A stretch of 64,000 nt of DNA from Hymenobacter perfusus (GTDB taxonomy: Bacteria; Bacteroidota; Bacteroidia; Cytophagales; Hymenobacteraceae), in contig NZ_RWIU01000002.1 of the NCBI RefSeq assembly GCF_003944765.1, positions 310,001-374,000 on the forward strand. The letters run 5' to 3'. A model generated the notes under the pieces. That model made no database searches. It was not told the origin of the DNA and saw only the letters and a list, made by a program, of their open reading frames with translations. Shown one piece after another: positions 1 through 7,791 of the stretch (the stretch's first letter is position 1; every line of letters starts with the position of its first letter). The position numbers were made by a program, and so were the translations under genes.

Positions 1-331
1 TGATTTCCAGAAAGCGGCCCCGGGCCCGGTTATCAGTAGCCGGCAGCAGGCCCAGGCCCCGGCAGTTGCGCACCGTGAGGCGGGCCCCGCCGTTGGTGGC
101 GTCAATCAGGCGGCCGGGCCCCCGCAACTCGCAGCCGTCCAGCACCACGGGCTCGGTGGTGGCAATACGGATGCAGGGCTGATCCGGGTCGGTGCTTTCG
201 TAGCGGCCGGAGTAGGTGCCTCCCTGCCGGATAACCAGCACCCCGTTCTGGCCGGAACTCAGCGTACAGCCAGTTCCGCTCAGTAAAATGCCCAGCACAC
301 TCAGAAGCTGCAGAAGTGAATAGCCGGGCAT
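1..331 (-). CDS. Secreted protein, possibly beta-helix type (partial, N-terminus only)
   Basis: The reading frame opens at an ATG at 331 and runs off the left edge, so only about 110 residues are visible. The first 22 residues are a hydrophobic export signal ending in LLSGTGC, a weak lipobox, so the protein may be a lipoprotein. The rest (VLVIRQGGTYSGRYES, then LTVRNCRGLGL) has the short strand-turn-strand pattern of a right-handed parallel beta-helix, as in polysaccharide lyases and surface carbohydrate-binding proteins. The start is 31 bp after the stop of the glycosyltransferase gene on the same strand, so it is probably the last visible gene of the exopolysaccharide operon. The fold is inferred from pattern only. 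Confidence 0.5.
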   Translation of the reverse strand, partial: MPGYSLLQLLSVLGILLSGTGCTLSSGQNGVLVIRQGGTYSGRYESTDPDQPCIRIATTEPVVLDGCELRGPGRLIDATNGGARLTVRNCRGLGLLPATDNRARGRFLEI

Positions 332-362
332 GAGCAGGAAGGGAAAAAGCCGTAGCGGCTGG

Positions 363-1202
363 TTAGTGAAGGAAGTAGCCGACCAGCCGGCGGGCATAAC
401 CGTTCAGCAGAAAGTAGGGCAGATAAGGCCGGGGACAGTTTTTGAGGCTGAAATGGGTGAAGTTGCGCAGGTTGCCGCCCCCCCGGATGCCGAACAGGTG
501 CTGATAATACCCGCGCAGGCTACGCTGGCGGCGGGTTATTTCCTGGCCGCTTTCCTCGGGGTAGGTGCTGAGGCGGGCGGCATAGTTACAATACACCGGG
601 AAGCCGTGCCGGCGGGCTACGCTGGTATAGTCGAAGTCGGCGAGGTAGTGGGGCAGGCGTTTCTCATCGAACAGGCCGATGGTTTCTAGCACTTGGCGCG
701 GAATCAGCAGGCCCCGGCCCGGTAGGTAGGTAACCGGGTGCAGGCCCCGCCGCTGCTCCGGGGGCAGGGTTTCCAGCAGGTCGCGGCGGGTGTTGGTGCG
801 CCAGTCCAGGGTTTCGCCGCCGTACACGGGCTGGCCGGTGCTGACATCCAGTTCCAGCGCCCCCAGCACGGCCGTGGGGTGTTGGGCGGCTACGGCCTGC
901 ATCTGGGCCACAAAGTCGGGGGCCGTCAGCACATCGTTGTTGAGGGTCATGACCTGGGTGGCTCCTTCTGCCAGCGCCCGGCGGATACCCAGGTTCACCC
1001 CCGCCGTCCAGAACAGGTTACCGTCGCCTTCTTCCAGGAGTACCTCCGGAAAGTCCTGGCGTAGCATCTGGCCGGTACCGTCGGTAGAGCCATCGTCTAC
1101 CACCACTACCCGAAACGCCGGGGTAGTCTGCTGCCGCAAGGAATTGAGGCACGCCCGGGTAAAGTCTTTGCGGTTAAAAACCGGGATGACAATGTACAGC
1201 AT
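363..1202 (-). CDS. Family 2 glycosyltransferase
   Basis: This is a cytoplasmic GT-A fold glycosyltransferase of about 279 residues that probably adds one sugar to a lipid-linked exopolysaccharide repeat unit. The N-terminus MLYIVIPVFNRK and the nucleotide-binding DDGSTDG (residues 36-42) are classic for family 2. LNND at 87-90 stands where the metal-binding DXD motif lies, as in rhamnosyltransferase-like members. I chose the ATG at 1202 because a longer frame from a TTG at 1262 only adds residues with no family similarity and would abut the previous stop codon. It is the penultimate visible gene of the minus-strand operon. The transferred sugar and linkage cannot be read from sequence. Confidence 0.9.
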   Translation of the reverse strand: MLYIVIPVFNRKDFTRACLNSLRQQTTPAFRVVVVDDGSTDGTGQMLRQDFPEVLLEEGDGNLFWTAGVNLGIRRALAEGATQVMTLNNDVLTAPDFVAQMQAVAAQHPTAVLGALELDVSTGQPVYGGETLDWRTNTRRDLLETLPPEQRRGLHPVTYLPGRGLLIPRQVLETIGLFDEKRLPHYLADFDYTSVARRHGFPVYCNYAARLSTYPEESGQEITRRQRSLRGYYQHLFGIRGGGNLRNFTHFSLKNCPRPYLPYFLLNGYARRLVGYFLH

Positions 1203-1262
1203 ATGAACAAGTAGAAAGTAGACCGGAAGGGGGATGATAGAAACTACGACTGGCCGTCCCAA

Positions 1263-2570
1263 TCAGGCCCGGGCCAGCTGAGGGGAGCCAGCCGCGGCAT
1301 CCTCGTGTTCAAGGGGCGCTGCCATACGGTGCGCTGCAGGCTGCTGGAGCAAGGGGGTGACCAAGGATTGCAGGCGGGCTGCCCGGGCCGTCCAGGTCTG
1401 GGTAAGGGCGAATTCGTAGCCGGCCTGGCCGGCGGCCCGGCGTTCCAGGGGGTGATGGTAGAAGTATGCTACCGCCCGGGCCAGCGCATGGGCAGTAACT
1501 ACGGGCGTCGTAACCGGCACTTTCAGACCGGCGGCGGCCGGAATAAAGTCGTGGGCACCCTGGTGGTCGAGGGTAATGATGGGCAGGCCGGTGGCCATGG
1601 CTTCGAGAAACTGCGAGGCGAACGAGTCGCGCAGGCTACCGAACAGAAAGGCATCGTGGGTGAGAAAGGCCGTGCGTACTTCCGGCCACGAGACGGCCCC
1701 GCGCCAGGTCACGCGGCCTTCAAGGCCGTAGCGGGCAATCCAGCCCGGAATCTGTGGGCCGAGCGGGCCGTCCCCGATGATGGTGAGGTGAAAGGGAATC
1801 CGCCGGTCTACCCGGCTCAGCGCATCGAGGGCCAGCTGCAAAGCTTTGCGCGGAAACAGCCGGCCCAGCCACAGCAGACGCAGGGTAGGGGAGGCTTCAC
1901 GCTCCGGAAACACTGCCGGGAAGAAGGACTCCGGTAGACCCGAATCCAGAAACAGCTCTACCCGCCGCGCCCCCAGCCGGCGGGCCAGGTCGGCGGTTTC
2001 GGAGTTGGTGGCCAGTACCACGGTGGCGTGGCGGAGCGTCTGGCGCACGTTAGGGTCGAAGGTCATCAGCAGCCAGCCAATAGCGTTACGCAGGGTTTCC
2101 GACTTAAACCAATCGGGAATGAAGGCCCGGAAGGCCTCCGGGGCCCGCTGCGCGCCGCCCACCGGCCCAAAGATGAGGGGTTTGCCCAGGCGCCACATCC
2201 AGGAGCCCATCTGCAGACTGCCGTAAGTGGCGTGGTGTACGTAGTCGAACTCTACCTCCCGGCTCAGGCGGCGGGCTTCCTTCCAGGCCAGATACTGCCA
2301 CACCATATAGTGCAGGTACACGCCAAACTGCCAGCGGTGCAGAAACTGCACCCAGGCCGGCACGGCCACAAACAGGAATTGCAGCTGGTTGGGGCCCAGT
2401 TCATGACCATGCTCGGCCATAAACGGCTCGATGCCGGAGCGGCCGTCGGGGTTGGTAATGCACCACACGCGGTGGCCGCGCCGGGCAGTCTGCCAGGTCC
2501 AGTTGAACCCAAAGCCATCTTCTCCACCATTAACTGGGTTGCAGGCGTAGGCTGAAATCAGAACGTTCAT
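1263..2570 (-). CDS. Family 4 (GT-B) glycosyltransferase
   Basis: A 435-residue glycosyltransferase of the GT-B fold. The N-terminal acceptor domain begins MNVLISAYACNP and has the glycine-rich NGGEDG loop. The C-terminal donor domain carries LWLGRLFPRKALQLALDAL and DSFASQFLEAMATGLP, the region that holds the E-x7-E nucleotide-sugar binding motif in family 4. The start ATG at 2570 overlaps the stop of the upstream gene by 4 bp (ATGA), so the two are translationally coupled. The protein acts at the inner face of the cytoplasmic membrane on the growing repeat unit. The donor sugar is unknown. Confidence 0.9.
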   Translation of the reverse strand: MNVLISAYACNPVNGGEDGFGFNWTWQTARRGHRVWCITNPDGRSGIEPFMAEHGHELGPNQLQFLFVAVPAWVQFLHRWQFGVYLHYMVWQYLAWKEARRLSREVEFDYVHHATYGSLQMGSWMWRLGKPLIFGPVGGAQRAPEAFRAFIPDWFKSETLRNAIGWLLMTFDPNVRQTLRHATVVLATNSETADLARRLGARRVELFLDSGLPESFFPAVFPEREASPTLRLLWLGRLFPRKALQLALDALSRVDRRIPFHLTIIGDGPLGPQIPGWIARYGLEGRVTWRGAVSWPEVRTAFLTHDAFLFGSLRDSFASQFLEAMATGLPIITLDHQGAHDFIPAAAGLKVPVTTPVVTAHALARAVAYFYHHPLERRAAGQAGYEFALTQTWTARAARLQSLVTPLLQQPAAHRMAAPLEHEDAAAGSPQLARA

Positions 2571-3595
2571 GCGAGTTGGGTATGAGGTCGTGAGGCGGCA
2601 GGCAGCGGTAGTGCAGGACGGGCCGGAGTCGGGCGGGCCGGGGCGCGGTGCAGTAGCTGGCGGACGGTGCGGCGGAGCTTAGCGGAAACCCGCCCCCAGA
2701 AAAATTCCCGGAACCGCTGCCGGTCCCGGCGCTGGTCGCAGAGTACCTGGGCCGGGTGGCGCAACGGGAAACTCAGCTCCCGGGTCGGCACGTTGGCAAA
2801 CTCGTCGGTAGCATCCAGCGTGTGGGTGCTGTCGTCGCCAAACCCAATGTTGCCTACCAGATTTACGGCCGGTACCACGCACAGCCCCGAGTTGGCCACA
2901 ATGGCAAAGTGCCACTGATAGTCCCACACGTCGGGCGGCTCGGGCAAATCCAGCACGCCGGCTATTTTGCTGAGGCGGTAGCGGCTTTCAAGTCCTGAAC
3001 TGTACAGGCCCCGGAGCTTACCCTGTTCCTGCAGGGGCTGAAACTGATGGAGGTGAAAATCATACAGCTGCCAGGCCCGCCGCCAGGTAGCCCAGCCCCA
3101 GCTGTTCACCTGGGTGGAAAAGTAGTACGACTCGGCCTCCACCGGGCGCGCGGCCCGGGCTTCCCGGCTGAAGTTGTTGCCCCCGATGTGCATCACGCGG
3201 GTATCGTGGCGGTAGCGGCCGAGCAGGTCCTCGCAAAACCGGAAAAACGAGGGTGCCGGTACGCAGTCATCCTCCAGAATGATGCCTTTCTCTTCCTGCC
3301 GGAAAAACCAGTCGATGGCCGAAGCCGGACCCACGCCGCAGTTCAGGTTGGTAGTCCGGAACAGGGTGAATACTTCGCAGGGCCAGTCGATATCGGCCAC
3401 GATGGCGCGGGCGGCGGCGCAGCGGGCGGGGTCATCGGGGTGCGTGGTACGGGGGCCGTCGGCGGCCAGGTACAGGCGGGGCGGCTGGGCGCGGCGCACG
3501 GCTTCGAATACGCGTCGGGTAGTTTCAGGACGGTTGAAAATCAGCAATAGTACTGCCGTTTGCAGAGGAGCAGAAGCATCAGGGGAGGGCGACAT
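2567..3595 (-). CDS. Glycosyltransferase, HlpA-like GT-A type
   Basis: A 342-residue protein with the nucleotide-sugar transferase pattern often annotated as hemolytic protein HlpA-like. It has LLLIFNRPETTRRVFEAVR near the N-terminus and IILEDDCVPAPSFFRF in the middle, where EDD is the likely metal-binding DXD motif. An upstream extension to 3736 is possible but reads as low-complexity sequence, so the ATG at 3595 is preferred. It starts 17 bp inside the preceding polymerase-like gene and its end overlaps the next gene by 4 bp, as expected for a tightly packed operon. It probably adds a sugar to the exopolysaccharide repeat unit; the substrate is unknown. Confidence 0.85.
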   Translation of the reverse strand: MSPSPDASAPLQTAVLLLIFNRPETTRRVFEAVRRAQPPRLYLAADGPRTTHPDDPARCAAARAIVADIDWPCEVFTLFRTTNLNCGVGPASAIDWFFRQEEKGIILEDDCVPAPSFFRFCEDLLGRYRHDTRVMHIGGNNFSREARAARPVEAESYYFSTQVNSWGWATWRRAWQLYDFHLHQFQPLQEQGKLRGLYSSGLESRYRLSKIAGVLDLPEPPDVWDYQWHFAIVANSGLCVVPAVNLVGNIGFGDDSTHTLDATDEFANVPTRELSFPLRHPAQVLCDQRRDRQRFREFFWGRVSAKLRRTVRQLLHRAPARPTPARPALPLPAASRPHTQLA

Positions 3596-4898
3596 ACGCG
3601 GCAGAAGCTTGAGGTGCAGGGTAAGGAAAGTCAGCAGGGGCGGCAGATTGGGCCGGCCGGATAGCTGGGCGGGCTGTTGTCGGGGCCGTATAAGGCAGGG
3701 GAAAAGCGGCGGCCAGCGTGAGGCCCAGCAGGGCATAGAGGTAAGGTGGCCAGTCGTAGGAAAACCCGTAGAGCAGCGTACAGGAGATGAAGCTCACCAA
3801 CGCCGCCGTAGTGGGGCTGAACGGTACCGGCTGCCGCACGCGGCGCACCAACAGCCCGATGGGCACGGCCACCACCAGCAGCAACCCCAGCAGGCCAAAA
3901 TAAAACAGCCGGTCGAGGTAGAAGCTGTGGAAGTGGTGGCCGGTCCGGTCGCGCCAGATGGGCGCATCCCCGTCGCCGTAAAACTGAATGGGCAGCTCGA
4001 AGCCTTCCAGCCGCATGCCCACCACCGGGTTTTCCTCCACAAACGGCTGGTAGGCTTCAATTTGCTTGAGCCGCCAGCTGCCGGTACCCTGCTTGTCAGC
4101 GTTTTCGATGTCCGACACGCTTTCTTCCAGCTTTTTGAGCACCTGTGGGTTATCCAGCACCACGGCTGCACCGCCCAGGCTGCCTACTACCAGAGGCAGC
4201 AGTAGAATGGGCAGGAGCCGGTTGGGCGTAAGCTGCATGCCTTCTACCCGGCGAAATGCAATGAGCAGCCCGTTTACCACCAGGGCCAGGGCCGTGGTCA
4301 GCCACACGGTGCGGTGTTGCAGAAACACAATCAGGGCCAGAATCACGAAGAACACGCCCAGCCGCAACAGGCCGCCCCGGGTCAGGTACTGATTGAAGTA
4401 GTAGAGCGCAGGCAGCAGCAGTAGGAAGGCCGAGGTTACCTGAAATCCCCGTTCATTTTCCAGAAAAGCCGACAGACTCAGAGCTTCCGGATGATAAATG
4501 GCCAGGTTCGCGGTAAGCCCCAGCAGCGCCAGGAACATGAGCAGGCTCACGGGTAGCGCATGGCAGCGGTAGTAGGCAAACAGCGCAAAAATGGGCAGCA
4601 GGATAGTGAGCTTAGCAAATACGTGCGGGTACACCATGGGCGTGCCCCAGCCGTTGTACGACTCCAGGGCCAGCAGCCCAATGGCGGCTACCGTTGCCGC
4701 CAGCCACCGGCGCATTACCGGGCTTAAGTAGCGGAAATACCATACAATGAGCGCCAGCGAAAAGGCCGTCATCAGGTAGCCATACTGACTTAGTACGGGG
4801 TCGTCCTCGTCTTTCACCACGAATTCAGTGAAGGCCCGGTCGGTTACTAGTAGCAGCAGCAGGGGCAGAGTATGCAGGAAGCGGAAATTGATTCTCAT
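3579..4898 (-). CDS. O-antigen ligase/polymerase-like (Wzy/WaaL) membrane protein
   Basis: A 439-residue integral membrane protein with about ten or more hydrophobic helices and one large periplasmic loop around residues 240-310. The sequence HFHSFYLDRLFYFGLLGLLL after that loop is the recurrent O-antigen ligase/polymerase feature, with a histidine just before a late membrane helix. In a Wzx/Wzy pathway this protein would polymerise repeat units at the periplasmic side. Its ATG overlaps the stop of the upstream glycosyltransferase by 4 bp. Polymerase rather than ligase is inferred from the flippase and co-polymerase genes in the same operon. Confidence 0.8.
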   Translation of the reverse strand: MRINFRFLHTLPLLLLLVTDRAFTEFVVKDEDDPVLSQYGYLMTAFSLALIVWYFRYLSPVMRRWLAATVAAIGLLALESYNGWGTPMVYPHVFAKLTILLPIFALFAYYRCHALPVSLLMFLALLGLTANLAIYHPEALSLSAFLENERGFQVTSAFLLLLPALYYFNQYLTRGGLLRLGVFFVILALIVFLQHRTVWLTTALALVVNGLLIAFRRVEGMQLTPNRLLPILLLPLVVGSLGGAAVVLDNPQVLKKLEESVSDIENADKQGTGSWRLKQIEAYQPFVEENPVVGMRLEGFELPIQFYGDGDAPIWRDRTGHHFHSFYLDRLFYFGLLGLLLVVAVPIGLLVRRVRQPVPFSPTTAALVSFISCTLLYGFSYDWPPYLYALLGLTLAAAFPLPYTAPTTARPAIRPAQSAAPADFPYPAPQASAAYVALP

Positions 4899-6052
4899 AG
4901 CGCCGGGGCTGGAAGAGGCGCGGTAGCCCGGGTTGAGACAACCGGCGGCCGGTTGTCCTGGCAGGCTTCCTCATACACTTCCCGGGTGCGGCGGGCAGTA
5001 TATTGCCAGGTAAAATCGAGCAGGCGCAGCTGGCCCAGCCGCACCAGGTCGCGGCGCAGGTGGGCATCCGTCAGCAGGCGGGCGAGTTGCTCGGCCAGGG
5101 CGGCGGGCTGGTTGGGCGGGAAGTAAAGGGCAGCTTCGCGGGCAATTTCGGGGAAGCAGGATGCCTCACTCAGCAGCACCGAGCACTGCTGGCCGTAGGC
5201 TTCCAGAATGGGCAGGCCAAAGCCTTCATACTCGGAGGGGAACACAAATGCCTGGGCCTGCCGGTAGAGTTGGTTGAGCTGAGCATCCGACACCGGCCCG
5301 AACTGGTGGGCTCGGTCGGCCCAGCCGGTGCGGCGCAGCAGCTCCCGCTCCGGGGCCGAGAACGGGCCACCCCCGGCGCAGACCAGGTGCAGGCCCCGGG
5401 CCGTGGCCGGCGGTAGCAGAGCCAGGGCTTCTACCAGGCAGCCGAAGTTCTTATACAGCGCCCGGCTGCCCGTAAACAGCACGTAGCGGTCCGGCAGCGC
5501 CAGGGCCGGCCCACCCGAGGAATATTCCCGGTCGGCGTAGCCGTGATGTACTACCCGTACCCGTTCGGGAGCCACCGGCAGCAGCCGCAGCACATCGGCC
5601 CGGGTGTTTTCCGACACGGTAATGATGCGGCTGGCCCGCTGCACGATGCGCGTGAGCACGGCGGCGTCCCGGTCAGGGTAGTGCTCCGGAAACAGGGCCG
5701 GAATCATGTCGTGAATCGTGACCACCAGCGGCTGTTCGGGAGTCAGTAGGTCCAGGAAGTAGTCGTCGTCGGCCAGCGTGGGGTGAAACACGTCGAACGC
5801 GCCCCGGCGCAGGGCCTGCCGGGAGGCCCGCTGGTTGAAATACCGAATCACGCGCCAGCGGGCCGGCAGCGAGGAATCGGGCAGAAAGGTGCGGTGCCGG
5901 CTGTGCTGGTTGTCGCGCAGGTACAGGTTGTTACTGAGGGCCACGGCCAGTTCCGATTGCCAGTTGGCGTGGCAGAGCAGCTCGTGGTGGTAGCGGGATA
6001 CGCCTCCGAAGTCCTGGAGGGTAAACGCCTGATGGTCGTAGAGAACACGCAT
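4895..6052 (-). CDS. Family 4 glycosyltransferase
   Basis: A 385-residue GT-B glycosyltransferase. The N-terminus MRVLYDHQAF followed by FGGVSRYHHELL is the usual acceptor-domain glycine loop. The C-terminal domain has VLFTGSRALYKNFGCLVEAL and PSEYEGFGLPILEAYGQ, the E-x7-E donor-binding region (EGFGLPILE). It starts 2 bp after the flippase stop and overlaps the polymerase-like gene by 4 bp. It probably acts in the cytoplasm on the undecaprenyl-linked repeat unit. The donor sugar is not determined. Confidence 0.92.
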   Translation of the reverse strand: MRVLYDHQAFTLQDFGGVSRYHHELLCHANWQSELAVALSNNLYLRDNQHSRHRTFLPDSSLPARWRVIRYFNQRASRQALRRGAFDVFHPTLADDDYFLDLLTPEQPLVVTIHDMIPALFPEHYPDRDAAVLTRIVQRASRIITVSENTRADVLRLLPVAPERVRVVHHGYADREYSSGGPALALPDRYVLFTGSRALYKNFGCLVEALALLPPATARGLHLVCAGGGPFSAPERELLRRTGWADRAHQFGPVSDAQLNQLYRQAQAFVFPSEYEGFGLPILEAYGQQCSVLLSEASCFPEIAREAALYFPPNQPAALAEQLARLLTDAHLRRDLVRLGQLRLLDFTWQYTARRTREVYEEACQDNRPPVVSTRATAPLPAPAL

Positions 6053-6054
6053 GG

Positions 6055-7680
6055 TTATACCAGTTCGGTTTCAGGATCGGGCAGCAGGGCGGGATGGGGG
6101 CGGCGGGTAACGGGAGCGGAAGGAGCGGCCGGCAGCACCTCACCATCAAGGCGGGCCAGTCGGTTGGTAAAGGCGGTGAGCAGCTGACCCAGGCGGCCAG
6201 TGGCGGCCTGTCCGTCGTGCAGGCGGCCGAGCAGGCGACGCAGCACCTGGCGCAGGCGGGCGGGCGGGGCCAGCAGCGTACCGGTGGCCAGCAGCAGCGC
6301 CCCGGCCAGCATTTCCAGAAGGAGCAGCACGGCAGCCGGCACTGTGCCGGGGGGCAGCAGCAGGCGCACGCCGGCAATGCCAGCCGCTACGCCCACGCCT
6401 GTCAGCAGCCCTGGCCCGTAGGAGCCCAGCACTTCCGGCACCGTCACGGCCAGCACCCGGCGCATCAGCAGCAGGTACAGCACGGTGCGGATAACCTCAC
6501 CGGCCACCACGGCGGCGGCCACGCCCAGCAGGCCGTAGCGGCTCAGCCCGAAAAACAGGCCCGTGAGCAGCACCGCGTACAGCAGGTTCAGCCAGAGCTT
6601 GGGCGTGAGCGTGGCGGTAGCATCGCACACCACCCCGGCAAACATCGTCACCATACTCAGGCTGAAAGCCGCGCACGTTATCTGGAGCACTGGTACGGCC
6701 GCTTCCCAGCCCGAGCCCAGCATCACGCGCACAATTTCGGGAGCAGCTACGGCCGCGCCGGCGCAGATGGGAATCACGAGGGCCGCAATGAGCGTGATGC
6801 TGCTCAGGTACACGGCCCGCAACCGGGGCCGGTCGGCCTGCACCTGGCTGAAGGAGGGAAATACCACCTTCGAGACGCTGGTCGTCAGCAGGTACACCGG
6901 CAGGCCGATCAGCATCCAGCCGCGGCTGTAAATGCCCAGCGCCGCCGCCCCCAGCAGCCGCCCGATAAGCAGCGTATCCAGGGAGCCAGTCACGAATTCC
7001 AGGAAGCTGATGGCCGACATGCGGCTGCCGTAAGCCACCAGTGGCCGGTAAGTTTCCCAATCGAACAGCAGGCGTACATCGTGGCGTTCGGCCAGGTAGC
7101 TCAGTACCGTCAGTAGCAGGCCCTGGCCCAGCGTGGCGGCCACCAAGCTCCAGACTCCGAAGCCCTGAAAAGCCAGCCCAATGCCTAGGGCGCCGTAGCT
7201 GATAACGTAGGAAGCCACCTCAATAAGGGCCAGCGTCCGGAATTTCATGTGGCGGCGCAGCAGGCTCAGGGCGGTGGCGTTGAGGCCCGTCAGGAAAATG
7301 CCCCCGGCCAGCACGCGCACCACCGGTACTACCTCGGGCTGCCGAACCACGCCGGCGGCCAGCGGCGCGGCCAGCACCAGCAGGCCGGCAAACAAGGTGC
7401 CCAGCGCCACCGACGACGTGAAGGCCGCGCGCACGTCGGCGCGGGTCAGCTCGGCCTTCTGGATGATGGCCTGCTCCATGCCCATTTGGGCGAAGTAAGA
7501 GCCGAAGCGCAGAATCACGCCCGCCAGCGCCACCAGCCCGAAGGCCGCCGGCGTCAGGAGCCGCGCCATGGTGGCCGAGTAGCCAATCTGCAGCACGGCC
7601 GTGATGATGGTGGCCGCCGTGGTCCATTTCACGCCGTGCACGGCGGCGGCGGTCAGGTTTGGAGAGGAAGAAGATGCCAT
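6055..7680 (-). CDS. Wzx-type polysaccharide flippase
   Basis: A 541-residue MOP-superfamily membrane protein with about 12-14 hydrophobic helices. The start region AAAVHGVKWTTAATII and ARLLTPAAFGLVALAGV match lipopolysaccharide-biosynthesis flippases (RfbX/Wzx/TuaB-like). The role is to flip the lipid-linked repeat unit to the periplasm for polymerisation. The ATG at 7680 is chosen over a TTG at 7752 because the upstream extension is not family-like. The tail after residue 480 is a soluble Arg/Pro-rich extension of about 60 residues. It lies between the Wzc-like kinase gene and the first glycosyltransferase gene. Confidence 0.9.
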   Translation of the reverse strand: MASSSSPNLTAAAVHGVKWTTAATIITAVLQIGYSATMARLLTPAAFGLVALAGVILRFGSYFAQMGMEQAIIQKAELTRADVRAAFTSSVALGTLFAGLLVLAAPLAAGVVRQPEVVPVVRVLAGGIFLTGLNATALSLLRRHMKFRTLALIEVASYVISYGALGIGLAFQGFGVWSLVAATLGQGLLLTVLSYLAERHDVRLLFDWETYRPLVAYGSRMSAISFLEFVTGSLDTLLIGRLLGAAALGIYSRGWMLIGLPVYLLTTSVSKVVFPSFSQVQADRPRLRAVYLSSITLIAALVIPICAGAAVAAPEIVRVMLGSGWEAAVPVLQITCAAFSLSMVTMFAGVVCDATATLTPKLWLNLLYAVLLTGLFFGLSRYGLLGVAAAVVAGEVIRTVLYLLLMRRVLAVTVPEVLGSYGPGLLTGVGVAAGIAGVRLLLPPGTVPAAVLLLLEMLAGALLLATGTLLAPPARLRQVLRRLLGRLHDGQAATGRLGQLLTAFTNRLARLDGEVLPAAPSAPVTRRPHPALLPDPETELV

Positions 7681-7791
7681 GAGGCCATCCGGAATAGAAG
7701 GTGCCTGGAATAGGTGGAATGCGGTAGAGCGGGGAATTTTGCTCCCCGGCAACGGTGAGCCGGGGAGCCGGGACGAGAAAGGCAGGTTGGC